Shown here: positions 8,498 through 17,206 of the stretch, in pieces
Layout of the letters: every line of letters begins with the position of its first letter
Position numbering within the stretch: position 1 is the stretch's first letter
Assembly: GCF_029846275.1 (NCBI RefSeq)
Contig: NZ_JARVWS010000004.1
Location: 1-64,000, forward strand
Length of the DNA: 64,000 nt
Reading direction: 5' to 3'
DNA from: Nocardioides sp. CER19
Lineage (GTDB): Bacteria; Actinomycetota; Actinomycetes; Propionibacteriales; Nocardioidaceae
Position numbers and translations under genes: made by a program
Notes under the pieces: generated by a model
The model's database searches: none
What the model saw: only the letters and a program-made list of their open reading frames with translations
Told to the model about the DNA's origin: nothing

Positions 8498-9528
8498 GGA
8501 GCGAGTCCGATCGTGCTCAGGCCGGCGGCCTCGTCGAGGCCGAGGGCGAGGTTCATGCACTGGACGGCTGCGCCGGCCGTGCCCTTGGTCAGGTTGTCGA
8601 CGGCACCGACGGCGACGAGCCGCCCCGCCGTCTCGTCCACCGTGACCTGCAGGTGGACGGCGTTGGAGCCCGTCACCGACTTGGTCTGGGGCCACTGTCC
8701 CTCGGGCAGCAGGTGGACGAACTGCTCGTCCGCGTAGGCCTTCTCGTAGACGGCGCGGACCTCGTCGGGAGTCACGCCCGGGCGGAGCCGCGCGCTGCAG
8801 GTCGCGAGGATGCCGCGCGGCATCGGCACGAGCAGCGGGGTGAAGCTCACGGTCACGGTGCCGTCGGCCAGAGCGGAGAGGTTCTGGGTGATCTCCGGCG
8901 TGTGCCGGTGCACTCCGCCGACGGCGTAGGCGCTGACGTTGCCGGCGGTCTCGCTGCCGAGCAGGTGCGACTTGGCGGCCTTGCCGGCGCCACTGGTGCC
9001 GCTGGCCGCGACGACCACGACGTCGTTCTCGACGATCCCGGCGGCGACCGCGGGGGCGAGGGCGAGGGACGACACGGTCGGGTAGCACCCGGGCACGGCG
9101 ATCTTCGTCGCGCCGGCGAGCCTCTCCCGGTTGCCCGGCAGCTCGGGCAGCCCGTAGGGCCAGGTGCCGGCGTGGCCGCCGTTGTCCGTGCCGTAGAACC
9201 GCTCCCACTCCCCCGCGTCGGCCAGCCGGAAGTCGGCGCCGCAGTCGATGACGACGGTGCCCTCCGGCAGTGCTGACGCGATCGCGCCCGACTGGCCGTG
9301 CGGCAGCGCGAGGAACACGACGTCGTGGCCGCTCAGCGTCTCGACGGTGGTCTCCCCGAGCACCCGCTCGGCGAGCGGCAGGAGGTGCGGCTGCAGCGTC
9401 CCGAGCGTCTGGCCGGCGTTGGACCCGCCGGTCAGCGCGCCGATCTCGACCTCGGGGTGGCCCAGCAGGAGACGCAGCAGCTCACCACCGGCGTACCCGC
9501 TGGCTCCGGCGACGGCGACGCGCTTCAC
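8494..9528 (-). CDS. argC: N-acetyl-gamma-glutamyl-phosphate reductase
   Basis: NADPH-dependent reductase that makes N-acetylglutamate semialdehyde. The 344-residue protein begins with the Rossmann motif GASGYAGGE (8-16) and has the catalytic Cys148 in VPGCYPT. The frame is open 12 codons further, but those codons lie in the operator. GTG 9528 is chosen because AGGAG (9537-9541) sits 8 nt upstream and the protein then begins MKRVAVAGASG, as expected. It is the first gene of the eight-gene arginine operon, whose promoter and ARG box lie directly upstream. Confidence 0.96.
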   Translation of the reverse strand: MKRVAVAGASGYAGGELLRLLLGHPEVEIGALTGGSNAGQTLGTLQPHLLPLAERVLGETTVETLSGHDVVFLALPHGQSGAIASALPEGTVVIDCGADFRLADAGEWERFYGTDNGGHAGTWPYGLPELPGNRERLAGATKIAVPGCYPTVSSLALAPAVAAGIVENDVVVVAASGTSGAGKAAKSHLLGSETAGNVSAYAVGGVHRHTPEITQNLSALADGTVTVSFTPLLVPMPRGILATCSARLRPGVTPDEVRAVYEKAYADEQFVHLLPEGQWPQTKSVTGSNAVHLQVTVDETAGRLVAVGAVDNLTKGTAGAAVQCMNLALGLDEAAGLSTIGLAP

Positions 9529-9546
9529 GATGTCTTCTCCTTCGAC

Positions 9547-9584
9547 ATATGCATGACTATACATGGTGATGCATGTGAATGTGC
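9547..9584 (-). promoter_or_regulatory. ARG box operator and promoter of argCJBDFRGH
   Basis: An AT-rich island in otherwise GC-rich DNA holds two imperfect ArgR half-site pairs: ATGCATGACTATACATGG (9549-9566) and GATGCATGTGAATG (9569-9582). The TGCATG/CATGTA/CATGCAT elements match the actinobacterial ARG-box pattern. A -10-like TATAGT on the minus strand (9556-9561) lies inside the box, so bound ArgR would block RNA polymerase. The distance to the argC ribosome-binding site (9537-9541) is short. Repression by ArgR from the same operon is an inference from family knowledge. Confidence 0.75.
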
Positions 9585-9650
9585 CATCGTCTCGAGACCG
9601 CGCCCAAAGGGATCGCGCGGCGTCGGCGCCGGGCGCTAGCGTCCTCCAGC

Positions 9651-10448
9651 GTGACCCGACTTCCCTTCGACGTCTACCTCGACCATATCGACCGCGAGTC
9701 GCGACGCTTCCGCGATGTGCTGGCCGGCTGCGACCCCGAGGCGCGCGTCCCGTCCTGCCCCGACTGGAGCGCCGCCGACCTCCTCTGGCACCTCACCGAG
9801 GTCCAGACGTTCTGGGAGCGCGTCGTGCGCGAGCGACCGGCCGGACCGGACGACGACTGGCAGGAGCCGTCGCGGCCGGGCACGTACGCCGAGCTGCTCG
9901 CCGCGTTCGACGACCGCCACGGCGCCTTCGTGGCGGCCCTCCAGGCCGCCGACCCCGCCGAGGCCGCGTGGACCTGGTCGACCGAGCAGACCGTCGGGTT
10001 CACGTTCCGGCGACAGGCCCAGGAGTCGCTCATCCACCGGCTCGACGCCGAGCTCACCGCCGGCTCGGTCACCGGGCTCGACCCGGTGCTCGCCGCCGAC
10101 GGCGTCGACGAGGCGCTCGACATCATGTTCGGCGGCACGCCGGCCTGGGGCCGCTTCGACCCGCTCCCCCACCACGTCCGCGTCGACCTCACCGACACCG
10201 ACACCCAGGTCTGGGTGCAGCTCGGCACCTTCAGCGGGACCTCGCCCGACGGGACCGACTACGCGGAGGAGCCGGACATCTCCGTCGTGCCGGATCCCGG
10301 CGACGACCCGGACGCGGTGGTCGAGGGTCTGGCCGCCGATGTCGACGCCTGGCTGTGGCGGCGCGGCGACGACGCCGGCATCCACGTCGCCGGGGACCGC
10401 GGGATCTACGACCGGTTCCGCGCCTGCGTCAACCAGCCGATCACCTGA
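9651..10448 (+). CDS. Mycothiol-dependent (maleylpyruvate isomerase/DinB-fold) family protein
   Basis: The 265-residue protein has the N-terminal DinB-fold mycothiol-dependent domain with the signature VPSCPDWSAADLLWHL (residues about 32-47), whose His is a predicted metal ligand, and later His residues at the expected spacing (QESLIHRLDAE). A C-terminal MDMPI_C-like beta domain follows. Members are metal-dependent mycothiol S-transferases or isomerases; the substrate cannot be told. GTG 9651 is chosen over earlier in-frame codons because homology begins there, and TAGCGT at 9637-9642 would place the transcript start close to it. It is divergent from argC, so its promoter shares the arg operator region. 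Confidence 0.8.
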   Translation: MTRLPFDVYLDHIDRESRRFRDVLAGCDPEARVPSCPDWSAADLLWHLTEVQTFWERVVRERPAGPDDDWQEPSRPGTYAELLAAFDDRHGAFVAALQAADPAEAAWTWSTEQTVGFTFRRQAQESLIHRLDAELTAGSVTGLDPVLAADGVDEALDIMFGGTPAWGRFDPLPHHVRVDLTDTDTQVWVQLGTFSGTSPDGTDYAEEPDISVVPDPGDDPDAVVEGLAADVDAWLWRRGDDAGIHVAGDRGIYDRFRACVNQPIT

Positions 10449-10454
10449 GCGCGC

Positions 10455-12278
10455 TCAGCCCCCGTGCAGCCGCTGGTGCGCGCGGCTGGACGACGTCCGG
10501 GTCGAGGCACCGCCCAGCATCCGCGCGGAGTTGACCAGTCCCACGTGGCTGAACGACTGCGGGACGTTGCCGAGCTGGCGGCGGGCGACGGGGTCGTACT
10601 CCTCGCTCAGCAGGCCGACGTCGTTGCGGAGGTCGAGGAGACGCTCGAAGAGGTGCTCGGCCTCCGCCGTCCGACCGATCCCGGCCAGGGCGTCGACCAG
10701 CCAGAAGCTGCAGGCGAGGAAGGCGCCCTCGCTCCCGGGAAGGCCGTCCGTGCCGCCGTCGGCCTCGGGGTCGTAGCGGCGTAGCAGCCCCTCGTGGCAC
10801 AGCTCGCGCTGGACGGCGTCGACGGTGCCCCGCACGCGGTCGTCGTCCCAGGGCAGGAACCCGACCCGCGGGAGGAGCAGGAGCGCGGCGTCGAGGCCGG
10901 AGGAGCCGTAGAACTGGGTGAACGTGCCGCGGTCGGTGTCGAAGCCGTGCTCGCAGACCTCGGCGTGGATCCGGTCGCGCAGCTCGCGCCAGCGGTCGAC
11001 GGGCCCGTCCAGCCCGTGGTCCTCGACCGAGTGGACGGCCCGGTCGACGCCGGCCCACGCGAGCACCTTGGAGTGGACGAAGTGCCGGCGCGGGCCGCGC
11101 ACCTCCCACAGCCCGTTGTCCGGCTCGTCCCAATGGCCCTCCAGCCAGTCCAGCAGCGCCAGCTGCAGGTCCCAGGCCGTCTCCTCGGCGTCCGCCCCGC
11201 TCTCCCGGGCCAGGTGCAGACCGTCGAGCACCTCCCCCCAGACGTCGAGCTGGAACTGCCCGGCGGCGGCGTTGCCCTCGCGGACCGGCCGTGAGCCGGC
11301 GTACCCGGAGAGCCAGTCGAGCTCGAGCTCGGGCATGCGCCGACGACCGTCGACGCTGTACATGATCTGCAGCTTCGCGGGGTCGCCCGCCACCGCGCGG
11401 ACCAGCCACTCGCGCCACGCCTTCGCCTCGGCCACGTAGCCGGTGCCGAGCAGCGCCTGGAGCGTGAAGGTCGCGTCCCGCAGCCAGCAGTAGCGGTAGT
11501 CCCAGTTGCGTACGCCGCCGAGCTCCTCGGGCAGGGAGGTGGTCGCGGCCGCGACCATGCCGCCGGTGGGCGCATAGGTGAGCGCCTTCAACGTGAGGAG
11601 AGAACGGCGCACCTCCTGCTGCCAACGCCCTTCGTAGCGACAGCGGGCGATCCAGTCTGCCCAGAAGGTCTGCGTCTCACGCAGTGCGCGGTGCGCCTTC
11701 GTCGCCTCCGTCTCCCGGCTGTGGGCGGGTCGGTGCGTCAGCACGAACGCGACCTCCTCGCCCTCGCCGACCGTGAAGTCGGCGGTGATGACGCTCTCGT
11801 CCACGTCGACCGGTACGTCGCTGTTCAGCCACAGGGCGTCGGGCCCGGCGACCGCCCGCACGTCGCGCCCCCGGCCGACGACCCAGGGCACGACGCTGCC
11901 GTAGTCGAACCGCGGCACCAGCTCGCTGCGCATCGCGACGCGCCCACGCACACCGCGCACGATGCGGACCAGGTCGGCGGTGTCGCCGCGCGGCGGCATC
12001 AGCTCGAGCACGTCGACCGCGCCATCCGGGCCGTCCCAGTGGTTCCGGAGGACGAGCGAGTCGTCGACGTACTCCCGGTGGGAGACGCTGCCGCCCGTGA
12101 CCGGGGCCAGCGTCCAGTGGCCCGCGCTCTCCTCGCCGAGGAGGGCCGCGAAGCAGGCCGACGACTCGAACCTCGGGAGGCACAGCCAGTCGATGCTGCC
12201 CGTCCTCGAGACGAGCGCGGCGGTGTGGAGGTCGCCGAGGAGGGCGTAGTCCTCGATCCGGGCGTGGTCCCTGATCAC
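10455..12278 (-). CDS. Glycoside hydrolase family 15 (glucoamylase/trehalase-like)
   Basis: A 607-residue cytosolic protein without signal peptide. It has the N-terminal beta-sandwich of bacterial GH15 enzymes (start IRDHARIEDYALLGDL..., 'SIDWLCLPRFES') followed by the (alpha/alpha)6 barrel with GGVRNWDYRYCWLRDA in the middle and QSFSHVGLVNSA near the end, both family hallmarks. Mycobacterial proteins of this type are trehalases, others are glucoamylases or dextran glucosidases, so the substrate is open. It converges on the mycothiol enzyme gene with a 6-bp gap and diverges from the ABC exporter. Start GTG 12278 gives the conserved N-terminus. Confidence 0.87.
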   Translation of the reverse strand: MIRDHARIEDYALLGDLHTAALVSRTGSIDWLCLPRFESSACFAALLGEESAGHWTLAPVTGGSVSHREYVDDSLVLRNHWDGPDGAVDVLELMPPRGDTADLVRIVRGVRGRVAMRSELVPRFDYGSVVPWVVGRGRDVRAVAGPDALWLNSDVPVDVDESVITADFTVGEGEEVAFVLTHRPAHSRETEATKAHRALRETQTFWADWIARCRYEGRWQQEVRRSLLTLKALTYAPTGGMVAAATTSLPEELGGVRNWDYRYCWLRDATFTLQALLGTGYVAEAKAWREWLVRAVAGDPAKLQIMYSVDGRRRMPELELDWLSGYAGSRPVREGNAAAGQFQLDVWGEVLDGLHLARESGADAEETAWDLQLALLDWLEGHWDEPDNGLWEVRGPRRHFVHSKVLAWAGVDRAVHSVEDHGLDGPVDRWRELRDRIHAEVCEHGFDTDRGTFTQFYGSSGLDAALLLLPRVGFLPWDDDRVRGTVDAVQRELCHEGLLRRYDPEADGGTDGLPGSEGAFLACSFWLVDALAGIGRTAEAEHLFERLLDLRNDVGLLSEEYDPVARRQLGNVPQSFSHVGLVNSARMLGGASTRTSSSRAHQRLHGG

Positions 12279-12396
12279 CGGTCACCCACGTTCTCGGCCG
12301 GCCGGCCGGTCAGTCCCTTCATACCTCGCCGGTGGCCGCCGAGCGCGAGACCTATGCCCTGGCGCATCGGTTCGTCACGCCTGGCCGGAGGTGCGG

Positions 12397-12449
12397 TGAA
12401 ACCGCTGAAGGCGCCGTGAAGGCGGACTGAAACCGGCATCCCCGACAGT
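12397..12449 (+). promoter_or_regulatory. Direct-repeat element and promoter of the ABC exporter operon
   Basis: TGAA-containing heptads recur at 12397, 12406, 12417 and 12428; the last three are exactly 11 bp apart (TGAAGGC, TGAAGGC, TGAAACC). They end about 10 bp before a weak -10 hexamer GACAGT (12444-12449), which would place transcription at the ATG of the exporter (12456). Direct repeats at 11-bp spacing replacing a -35 box are the known binding layout of SARP/AfsR-type activators, and such a regulator is encoded at the far end of this exporter locus. Confidence 0.45.
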
Positions 12450-12455
12450 GGTGCC

Positions 12456-13433
12456 ATGAACGTTTCCACGACACTCGCGGTCAGCGCCGAGGGCCTCGTC
12501 AAGAGGTTCGGCGACTTCAGCGCCGTCGACGGGATCGACCTGGAAGTGCGCCGCGGTGAGGTCTTCGGCGTGCTCGGGCCGAACGGAGCCGGCAAGACCA
12601 CCACGCTCTCCATGCTCGCCACCCTGCTGCCGATCGACGGCGGCAGGGCCAGCATCTTCGGGGTCGACGTCGCGTCCTCCCCGCACCAGATCCGTCAGCT
12701 CGTCGGCGTCACCGGGCAGTACGCCTCGGTCGACGAGAACCTGACGGCCACCGAGAACCTCTACCTCTTCGGCCGGCTCCTCGGCCTGCCGAAGGCCCGG
12801 GCGAGGGCCACGGCGGACGACCTGCTCGGGCGGTTCGGCCTCGAGGAGGCCGCCACCCGGCAGATCAAGAACTTCTCGGGCGGCATGCGTCGCCGGCTCG
12901 ACCTCGCGGCCTCGCTCATCGCGCAGCCCCCGCTCATCTTCCTCGACGAGCCGACCACGGGCCTGGACCCGCGCACCCGCGGCCAGATGTGGGACACGAT
13001 CCGGGAGCTCGTCGCGAACGGGTCCACGATCCTGCTGACGACGCAGTACCTCGACGAGGCCGACCAGCTCGCCGACCGGATCGCCGTCATCGACCGCGGC
13101 CGGAAGGTCGCCGAGGGCACACCCGAGCAGCTCAAGAGCAGCGTCGGCGACTCGACGCTCCACGTGCGGATGACCGACCGGGAGCAGACGTCCCTCGCAG
13201 CGGCGGTCGTCGAGCGGGTCGTCGGCGAGGCGCCCGTCCTGACGCCGGAGGCCGGGGGCCTCAACATCGCTCTCCCCGACGCCGACCGGGCGGCCGACGT
13301 CCTCATCGCGCTGCGGCAGGCGTCGGTCTCCATCGCCACCGCCACCGTCCGGCAACCCACGCTCGACGAGGTCTTCCTGGCCCTGACCGGCCACCACAGC
13401 GACACCGACCACCAGGACGAGGAGGTGGCCTGA
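12456..13433 (+). CDS. ABC exporter ATP-binding protein, DrrA-like
   Basis: A 325-residue ATPase of the daunorubicin/drug-resistance ABC family. It has Walker A GPNGAGKTT (residues about 44-52), Q-loop, the ABC signature FSGGMRRRLDLA, Walker B PLIFLDEPTTGLDP and the switch His in TTQYLDEADQLA. The C-terminal extension of about 80 residues, ending near the conserved 'PTLDEVFLALTGH' motif, is typical of DrrA proteins. It pairs with the membrane protein encoded downstream (1-nt TGATG overlap) to form a DrrAB-type exporter for an unknown, probably hydrophobic, compound. Start ATG 12456 appears leaderless. Confidence 0.92.
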   Translation: MNVSTTLAVSAEGLVKRFGDFSAVDGIDLEVRRGEVFGVLGPNGAGKTTTLSMLATLLPIDGGRASIFGVDVASSPHQIRQLVGVTGQYASVDENLTATENLYLFGRLLGLPKARARATADDLLGRFGLEEAATRQIKNFSGGMRRRLDLAASLIAQPPLIFLDEPTTGLDPRTRGQMWDTIRELVANGSTILLTTQYLDEADQLADRIAVIDRGRKVAEGTPEQLKSSVGDSTLHVRMTDREQTSLAAAVVERVVGEAPVLTPEAGGLNIALPDADRAADVLIALRQASVSIATATVRQPTLDEVFLALTGHHSDTDHQDEEVA

Positions 13434-14269
13434 TGACCACCCAGACGCTTCTCCCCGAGGCCCGCTCGGCCGTCGTCGTCGAGGAGCGGCCGCTGAGCCC
13501 GCGGCCGAGCCTGCGGGACACCGTCACGCAGACCTTCGCGATGGCCTGGCGCGCGATGAAGAAGATGCGCCGCAACCCGGAGCAGTTCTTCGACGTGACG
13601 CTCCAGCCGATCCTGTTCACCGCGATGTTCGCCTACGTCTTCGGCGGCGCGGTCTCCGGGTCCGTGAGCGACTACCTGCCGCTGATGATCCCCGGCATCC
13701 TCGCCCAGACCGCCCTGACCGCCTGCATGGCGACCGGGACGCAGATGCGCGAGGACATGGACAAGGGCGTCTTCGACCGGTTCAAGGCGATGCCGATCGC
13801 CCGGATCGCCCCGCTGGCCGGGCCGATGATGGCCGACCTGCTGCGCTACGGCATCGCCGCGACCATCACCATCGCGGTCGGTCTCGTCATGGGCTACCGA
13901 CCCGACGGCGGTGTCGTCGGCGTGATCGCCGGCTGGCTGCTCACGATCGTCGCCGGCTGGTCGCTGGCGTGGATCTTCGCGTGGCTCGGGACCGTGGCAC
14001 GCTCGGCGCAGGCCGTGCAGGGCATCGGCATGATGATCATGTTCCCGCTCACCTTCCTCTCCAACGCCTACGTGCCGGCCGGCACGATGCCCGACTGGCT
14101 GCAGACCTTCGTGAAGATCAATCCGGTCTCGCACGTGGTCACCGCGGTGCGGGACCTGATGAACGGCAACGGGCTCACCGCCCAGGTCGGCTGGGCGCTG
14201 GTCGCCTGCGCGATCGTCGTCGCGATCTTCGCGCCGCTCGCGGTCCGCAGCTACAGCCGCAAGATGTGA
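13433..14269 (+). CDS. ABC-2 type exporter membrane protein, DrrB-like
   Basis: A 278-residue ABC-2 permease with six predicted membrane segments: after an amphipathic N-terminus rich in Arg/Lys (RAMKKMRRNPEQFF, about 39-52), helices lie near 57-75, 84-104, 135-158, 165-190, 196-215 and 250-268. The motif VFDRFKAMPIAR between helices 2 and 3 is the EAA-like coupling region of this family. Translation is coupled to the ATPase by a TGATG overlap. The gene ends 1 bp before the convergent regulator gene. Confidence 0.92.
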   Translation: MTTQTLLPEARSAVVVEERPLSPRPSLRDTVTQTFAMAWRAMKKMRRNPEQFFDVTLQPILFTAMFAYVFGGAVSGSVSDYLPLMIPGILAQTALTACMATGTQMREDMDKGVFDRFKAMPIARIAPLAGPMMADLLRYGIAATITIAVGLVMGYRPDGGVVGVIAGWLLTIVAGWSLAWIFAWLGTVARSAQAVQGIGMMIMFPLTFLSNAYVPAGTMPDWLQTFVKINPVSHVVTAVRDLMNGNGLTAQVGWALVACAIVVAIFAPLAVRSYSRKM

Positions 14270-14270
14270 C

Positions 14271-17183
14271 CTAGACGGTCATCACGAGCTCACGAGCCTC
14301 GTCGCGCACCTCGGGTGCGGGGCGGGGCTCGTGGGCCTTCTCCCCCAGCAGCTCCTCGGCCCAGTCGAGGTCGAGGCTGGGCAGCATCCGGTTGAAGGAG
14401 AAGGTCGTCGCGTAGCCGAGCAGGCGGCGCGCCTTCTCACGCGAGCCCCCGGTGGTCAGCTCCCACACGCCGAGGGCGAACAGTCCGCAGCCCACGACCG
14501 GGTAGTCGAGGAAGTCGTCGGCGTCGCCGAGCAGCACCACCAGCTTGTCCCGCAGCTCGTCCCGCTCCGCGCGTACGTCGGCCACCCGGCCGGCCCGGCA
14601 GTGGGCGGCGATGCAGGCCGACTCGGGGAAGATCACCCAGGGCGCGAAGTCGACCGGCACGTCGACGCCGGGCACCCCACGGTTCCGCAGCGAGGCGACC
14701 GCGTCGCGGTAGGCGGCCAGCCCCTCGTCGGTGTCACCCCGGGACAGCAGCAGCTCGGCGTGCCCGGCCAGCCGGCTGACCGCACCGCCGAAGATCGACT
14801 GGCTCGACTCGTCGGCGGCGACCGCGTCGAGGATCCGCTCCGCCTCGTCGAGCTCGCCCAGCCGGATCGCGGCCAGCGCGAGCATCGACTGCGTCTGCGC
14901 CATGTCGTCCCACGCGCCGATCTCGGTGAGGAGCGGCAGCGCCGCCGCGGCGTACTCCCGGGCCTCGGTGGTGTCCCCGGCCTGGAGCGCGAGGCTCGCC
15001 AGCTGCGCGGTGAGCAGGGCCGACGTCCACGGGCCGTCCTCGGCGTCGTCGAGCGCGAGCGCCCGCCGGGCCAGCGAGCGGGCACCCGGGAGGTCGCCGT
15101 TGTTCTCCAGCGCGCCGGTCGCCCACATCAGCGCGACGCGGGCGACGAGCGGATCCTCGTCGTCGGTCAGCCGCAGCAGCTCGTCCGTCTGCGCGCCCTC
15201 CGCGCCGGCCAGCGCCAGCACGACCCGCACGTTGGCCCGCGTCCGCGGATCGGTGGTTCCCGGCCCCAGTGACCGCAGCCGGGCGAGGATGTCGTCGGCG
15301 CCCTCCCGCGAGAAGATCATCCGGTTGGTGATGATGAACGTGAACACCGCCCGGAAACCGTCCTCGAGCCCCGGGACGACCGGTGCGGGCACGACCACGT
15401 CCTCGACCTGGGTGGCGAGGTTGATGACCTTGAAGTGGCTGCCCTCGACCGTCCAGTAGCCGGCCAGCGCACTGAACAGGCGCACGACCGTCGGCACGTC
15501 CTCGTCGGCCAGCGCCGCCCGGAGGACCTCGAGGAGGTTGCCCTCCTCGGCGCGCAGCTCGGCCATGGTCGCGACCTGGTCGGGGCTGAACAGTCGCGGC
15601 GCGGCGCCGTCGGCGAGCGCGAGCGCCCAGTCGCGGACCCGCCGGGCGGAGTCGATGTCGTCGCCGGCGTCGACGAGCTGCATCCGCCCGAACTCGCGGA
15701 CCGTCTCGAGCAGCCGGAAGCGGATCCGCTCGCCCTCCTGCACGGTCACCAGCGACTGGTCGGCGAGAGCGGTGACCAGGTCGAGCGCGTCGGGGCCGAC
15801 GACCGCGGCCGCTCCGTCGAGGGAGAACCCGTCACGGAAGATGCTGAGGCGCCGGAGCGCGACCCGCTGCTCCTCGGTCAGCAGGTTCCACGACCAGTCG
15901 ATGACGGCCAGCAGGGTCTGGTGGCGCTCGGGCGCGTCACGGCTGCCGCCCCGTAGGAGGGAGAACCGGTTGTCGAGGCGCCGCTCGATCTCCGCCACGC
16001 TCATGACGCGGATCTTGGCGGCGGCGAGCTCCACGGCGAGCGGGAGGCCGTCGAGCCGGCCGACGAGGCTGCGAACGGCCGCCGGGTCGAGGTGGACACC
16101 GGGCCGGGCGGCGGTGGCCCGCTCGACGAACAGGTCGACGCCGTCGTCGATCGAGAGTTCCGGCAGCAGGTAGATCCGCTCCGCCGCCAGGCCGAGCGGC
16201 GCGCGTGACGTGGTCAGCACCGTGAGAGCCGGCGTACGGGCGATGAGCGCCGAGACGAGGTCGGCGACGGCCTCGACGACGTGCTCGCAGTTGTCGAGGA
16301 TGAGGAGCGACGGCGCGGTCCCGACCGCATCCACGATCCGGCCGACGACGTCCTCGCGCCGCGGCCGGGCGCGGGTGACGGCGCTCTCCCTCACGCCGAG
16401 CACGTCGGCGACCTCGAGACCGACCCCGTCGGCCGACGTGACGCCGGCCAGCTCGACGAAGTGGACGACCGGCTGCTCGGCCTGGCGGCCGACCACGTGG
16501 GCCAGCCGGGTCTTGCCCAGGCCGCCGGCGCCGACGATCGAGACGACCCGCGCGGTGCGGACCATCGCCGTGACCGCCGCGATGTCGGACTCGCGGCCGA
16601 TCAGGGCGTCGGCGTCGAACCGCAGGCCCGAGCGTACCGGTCGGTCACGGGCCAGCAGCTCGCTGTGGAGGGCCTGCAGCGTCGGGCTCGGGTCGACACC
16701 CAGCCGGTCGGCGAGCGCCTCCCGGTAGGCCTCGAAGCGGTCCAGGGCGGCCGGGACGCCGTGGACGTCGGCGATCGCCCGCAGGAGGGCGGCCGTGACC
16801 TCGTCGTCGGACTCGGTCTGCTCCTGGGCCCGCTCCAGCAGCGGGAGCGCCTCGACGTAGCGCCCCTCGGCCGCCAGGCGCAGCCCCTCGGGCCGCAGCG
16901 CCCACGCGTCCACCTCGGCCGGGGCGAGCGCGAGACGATAGCCGTACGCCGTCCGCTCGATCACCTCCGTGGCCGTGGCCGACCGCGCACGGGACACGAC
17001 GACCTGCAGCGCCTTGGTCGGGTTCGACGGCGCGTCGTCGACCCAGACCTCGTCGGCGAGCGCGTGCTCGCCGAGGCCGCGGGGGCCGGCCTCGACCAGA
17101 GCACGCAGGAGCGCGTGCGTCCGCTCCCCGGGGACCGCCCTGCCGTCCCAGGAGACCTCGTCGAGCACACGCAGCCGCAGCAC
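14271..17183 (-). CDS. Large SARP-like regulator: OmpR-type HTH, BTAD, NB-ARC ATPase, TPR
   Basis: A 970-residue regulator of the AfsR type. Domains in order: winged-helix DNA-binding domain (about 1-90, 'ALADEVWVDDAPSNPTKALQ' region), bacterial transcriptional activation domain (about 95-220, ending 'LGVDPSPTLQALHSELLARD'), P-loop ATPase with Walker A GAGGLGKTR and Walker B LLILDNCEHV, and a long C-terminal TPR region. It probably activates neighbouring genes, most likely the adjacent exporter, when its ATPase or TPR part senses a signal; that target is an inference from position and the 11-bp repeats at 12397-12434. Start GTG 17183 is chosen where homology begins (VLRLRVLDEV); the frame is open further upstream. 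Confidence 0.88.
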   Translation of the reverse strand: MLRLRVLDEVSWDGRAVPGERTHALLRALVEAGPRGLGEHALADEVWVDDAPSNPTKALQVVVSRARSATATEVIERTAYGYRLALAPAEVDAWALRPEGLRLAAEGRYVEALPLLERAQEQTESDDEVTAALLRAIADVHGVPAALDRFEAYREALADRLGVDPSPTLQALHSELLARDRPVRSGLRFDADALIGRESDIAAVTAMVRTARVVSIVGAGGLGKTRLAHVVGRQAEQPVVHFVELAGVTSADGVGLEVADVLGVRESAVTRARPRREDVVGRIVDAVGTAPSLLILDNCEHVVEAVADLVSALIARTPALTVLTTSRAPLGLAAERIYLLPELSIDDGVDLFVERATAARPGVHLDPAAVRSLVGRLDGLPLAVELAAAKIRVMSVAEIERRLDNRFSLLRGGSRDAPERHQTLLAVIDWSWNLLTEEQRVALRRLSIFRDGFSLDGAAAVVGPDALDLVTALADQSLVTVQEGERIRFRLLETVREFGRMQLVDAGDDIDSARRVRDWALALADGAAPRLFSPDQVATMAELRAEEGNLLEVLRAALADEDVPTVVRLFSALAGYWTVEGSHFKVINLATQVEDVVVPAPVVPGLEDGFRAVFTFIITNRMIFSREGADDILARLRSLGPGTTDPRTRANVRVVLALAGAEGAQTDELLRLTDDEDPLVARVALMWATGALENNGDLPGARSLARRALALDDAEDGPWTSALLTAQLASLALQAGDTTEAREYAAAALPLLTEIGAWDDMAQTQSMLALAAIRLGELDEAERILDAVAADESSQSIFGGAVSRLAGHAELLLSRGDTDEGLAAYRDAVASLRNRGVPGVDVPVDFAPWVIFPESACIAAHCRAGRVADVRAERDELRDKLVVLLGDADDFLDYPVVGCGLFALGVWELTTGGSREKARRLLGYATTFSFNRMLPSLDLDWAEELLGEKAHEPRPAPEVRDEARELVMTV

Positions 17184-17206
17184 GCTGCGATCATGCCAGG
17201 GAACGG

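Noticed and set aside
10441..12285. Alternative frames and plus-strand frames across the GH15 gene
   Set aside because: All are shadows of the GH15 coding region; the GH15 motifs fix the frame.
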